Source: Selaginella tamariscina (taxonomy: Eukaryota; Streptophyta; Lycopodiopsida; Selaginellales; Selaginellaceae). Taken from it: DNA of 64,000 bases. Below, piece after piece: positions 63,413 to 64,000 of the stretch. A model generated the notes under the pieces. It ran no database searches. It was not told where the DNA came from and was given only the letters and a program-made list of their open reading frames with translations. Location: contig PUQB01000663.1 of assembly GCA_003024785.1 (NCBI GenBank), positions 58,501 to 122,500 of the forward strand, in the 5' to 3' direction. The position numbers were made by a program, and so were the translations under genes. The stretch's first letter is position 1; each line of letters begins with the position of its first letter.

Positions 63413-63640
63413 CTTAACCCTAAAGGTCTTTAATTATAAAATTAATGAAATAATTAAATTTATTAATTATAAAGGGCTATCCTAATATTTTTCCTTAATT
63501 AATCAAGTTTTATTAATTATGACTAATACGACAATATTATTTAATATTTTAACAATAAAGTTTTTGTATATTTAAAAATTAAAATAGCCAGGTATATTTT
63601 GAGAATATGCTTAAGAATATTTAGGAATATACACTAGTAT
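62754..63640. other. AT-rich intergenic region
   Basis: No gene is seen. It contains a (TA)n(TGTA)n tract at 63,372-63,412 and an AAAAACCATGGGAAAAAATG stretch near 63,347 that resembles the CCATGG-containing repeat ends seen in the 45-54 kb region. Confidence 0.6.
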
Positions 63641-63677
63641 AAAATGCTAGATTTAGGAAAAAGATGAGTTAGGGTTC
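63641..63677 (+). promoter_or_regulatory. TATA and telo-box leader of the 60-residue protein gene
   Basis: CTAGTATAAAATGCT (near 63,634-63,648) is a TATA-like box. GAGTTAGGGTTC lies directly before the ATG and contains the telo-box core AGGGTT, frequent in 5' leaders of plant housekeeping genes. The TATA-to-ATG distance of about 40 bases implies a very short leader. Confidence 0.4.
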
Positions 63678-63860
63678 ATGGCGATCATGAACATGCTGAA
63701 TTCGGTGAGAGCGCGGTTAGCTTCAAAAGGGTGGCACCCTTATGCAGGAAGGGCGTTTAATGTTTGTCTTTATGGTACCCTTACGGCAATGACTGTTGTT
63801 GTTGGTAAGATGTGGATGGAGGGAGCTAAACACCACCAGGCCTCGGATGAAGACGAATAA
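63678..63860 (+). CDS. Small single-pass membrane protein, 60 residues, possibly mitochondrial
   Basis: One exon, start at 63678 directly after a telo-box leader, stop TAA at 63858-63860. The basic N-terminus (MAIMNMLNSVRARLASKGWH) is followed by PYAGRAFNVCLYGTLTAMTV, a helix that continues VVGKMWMEGAK, and an acidic end (ASDEDE). The size and layout (basic start, Gly/Trp-His-Pro-Tyr turn, one membrane helix) fit small accessory subunits of mitochondrial membrane complexes in plants. I do not recognise it by name. The following 63,861-64,000 is AT-rich, begins with a (TTTA)n tract and holds no gene. Confidence 0.7.
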   Translation: MAIMNMLNSVRARLASKGWHPYAGRAFNVCLYGTLTAMTVVVGKMWMEGAKHHQASDEDE

Positions 63861-64000
63861 ATTTATTTATTTATTTATTTTAAATTTTGCAAATTAGAAT
63901 TTTGTGTGTTATTTCTTATTAATCCAAATTTGGATTATGTGATTGTTGTATATGTAAAATATTATGTAATTAGTATTAATTTATATATTTGCATGTACAT

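Overview
This looks like nuclear DNA of a land plant or close streptophyte relative that still makes flagellated cells. A CAMTA transcription factor (CG-1, TIG, ankyrin, IQ), a plant-type boron transporter and a plant DUF8204 protein sit beside IFT122, a core ciliary transport protein that flowering plants lack. A moss or other bryophyte fits best, but I cannot name the species. The window is AT-rich. Genes are cut into many short exons, and the introns carry (GT)n(GA)n or (CT)n(CA)n microsatellites, often fused directly to splice sites.

Layout. 1-0.5 kb: possible edge exons of an unidentified minus-strand gene. 1.3-5.3 kb: BOR-type borate exporter (minus), with leader-like or unknown exons at 5.4-5.9 kb. 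6.3-9.4 kb: AT-rich intergenic DNA with promoter-like motifs. 9.4-10.7 kb: F-box gene copy 1 (minus). 10.8-24 kb: repeat-rich, with a 442-bp MITE-like element and two nested, decayed Ty1/copia elements. 24.1-34.5 kb: IFT122 (minus). 34.9-42.5 kb: CAMTA (minus). 42.8-44.2 kb: TRAPP subunit TRS31/TRAPPC5 (plus), divergent from CAMTA. 44.5-54.4 kb: a second repeat-rich region with F-box copies 2 and 3 (plus) and an unidentified gene remnant. 54.5-56.6 kb: DUF8204 gene (minus). 56.7-62.05 kb: PPP4R4-like HEAT-repeat phosphatase subunit (minus). 62.4-62.75 kb: small plastid-type membrane protein (plus), divergent from the PPP4R4 gene. 63.68-63.86 kb: 60-residue membrane protein (plus).

Two large-scale points stand out. 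First, the IFT122-CAMTA-TRS31 block is flanked by an inverted duplication: the left arm (F-box copy 1 and AT-rich DNA to about 23.2 kb) matches the right arm (44.56 kb onward, F-box copies 2 and 3) in reverse, and the copia nest lies only in the left arm. Second, single-base or two-base indels break the reading frame inside strongly conserved exons of five unrelated genes (BOR, IFT122, CAMTA, TRS31, PPP4R4). The best explanation is uncorrected consensus error in a long-read assembly, so frameshifts in this window should not be read as gene death without a check.

I did not find a clearly new multi-gene system. The most unusual features are the microsatellite-fused splice sites, including a fourfold repeated donor site in a BOR intron, the inverted arms around the three-gene core, and an unidentified intron-bearing gene remnant inside F-box copy 3's upstream region.
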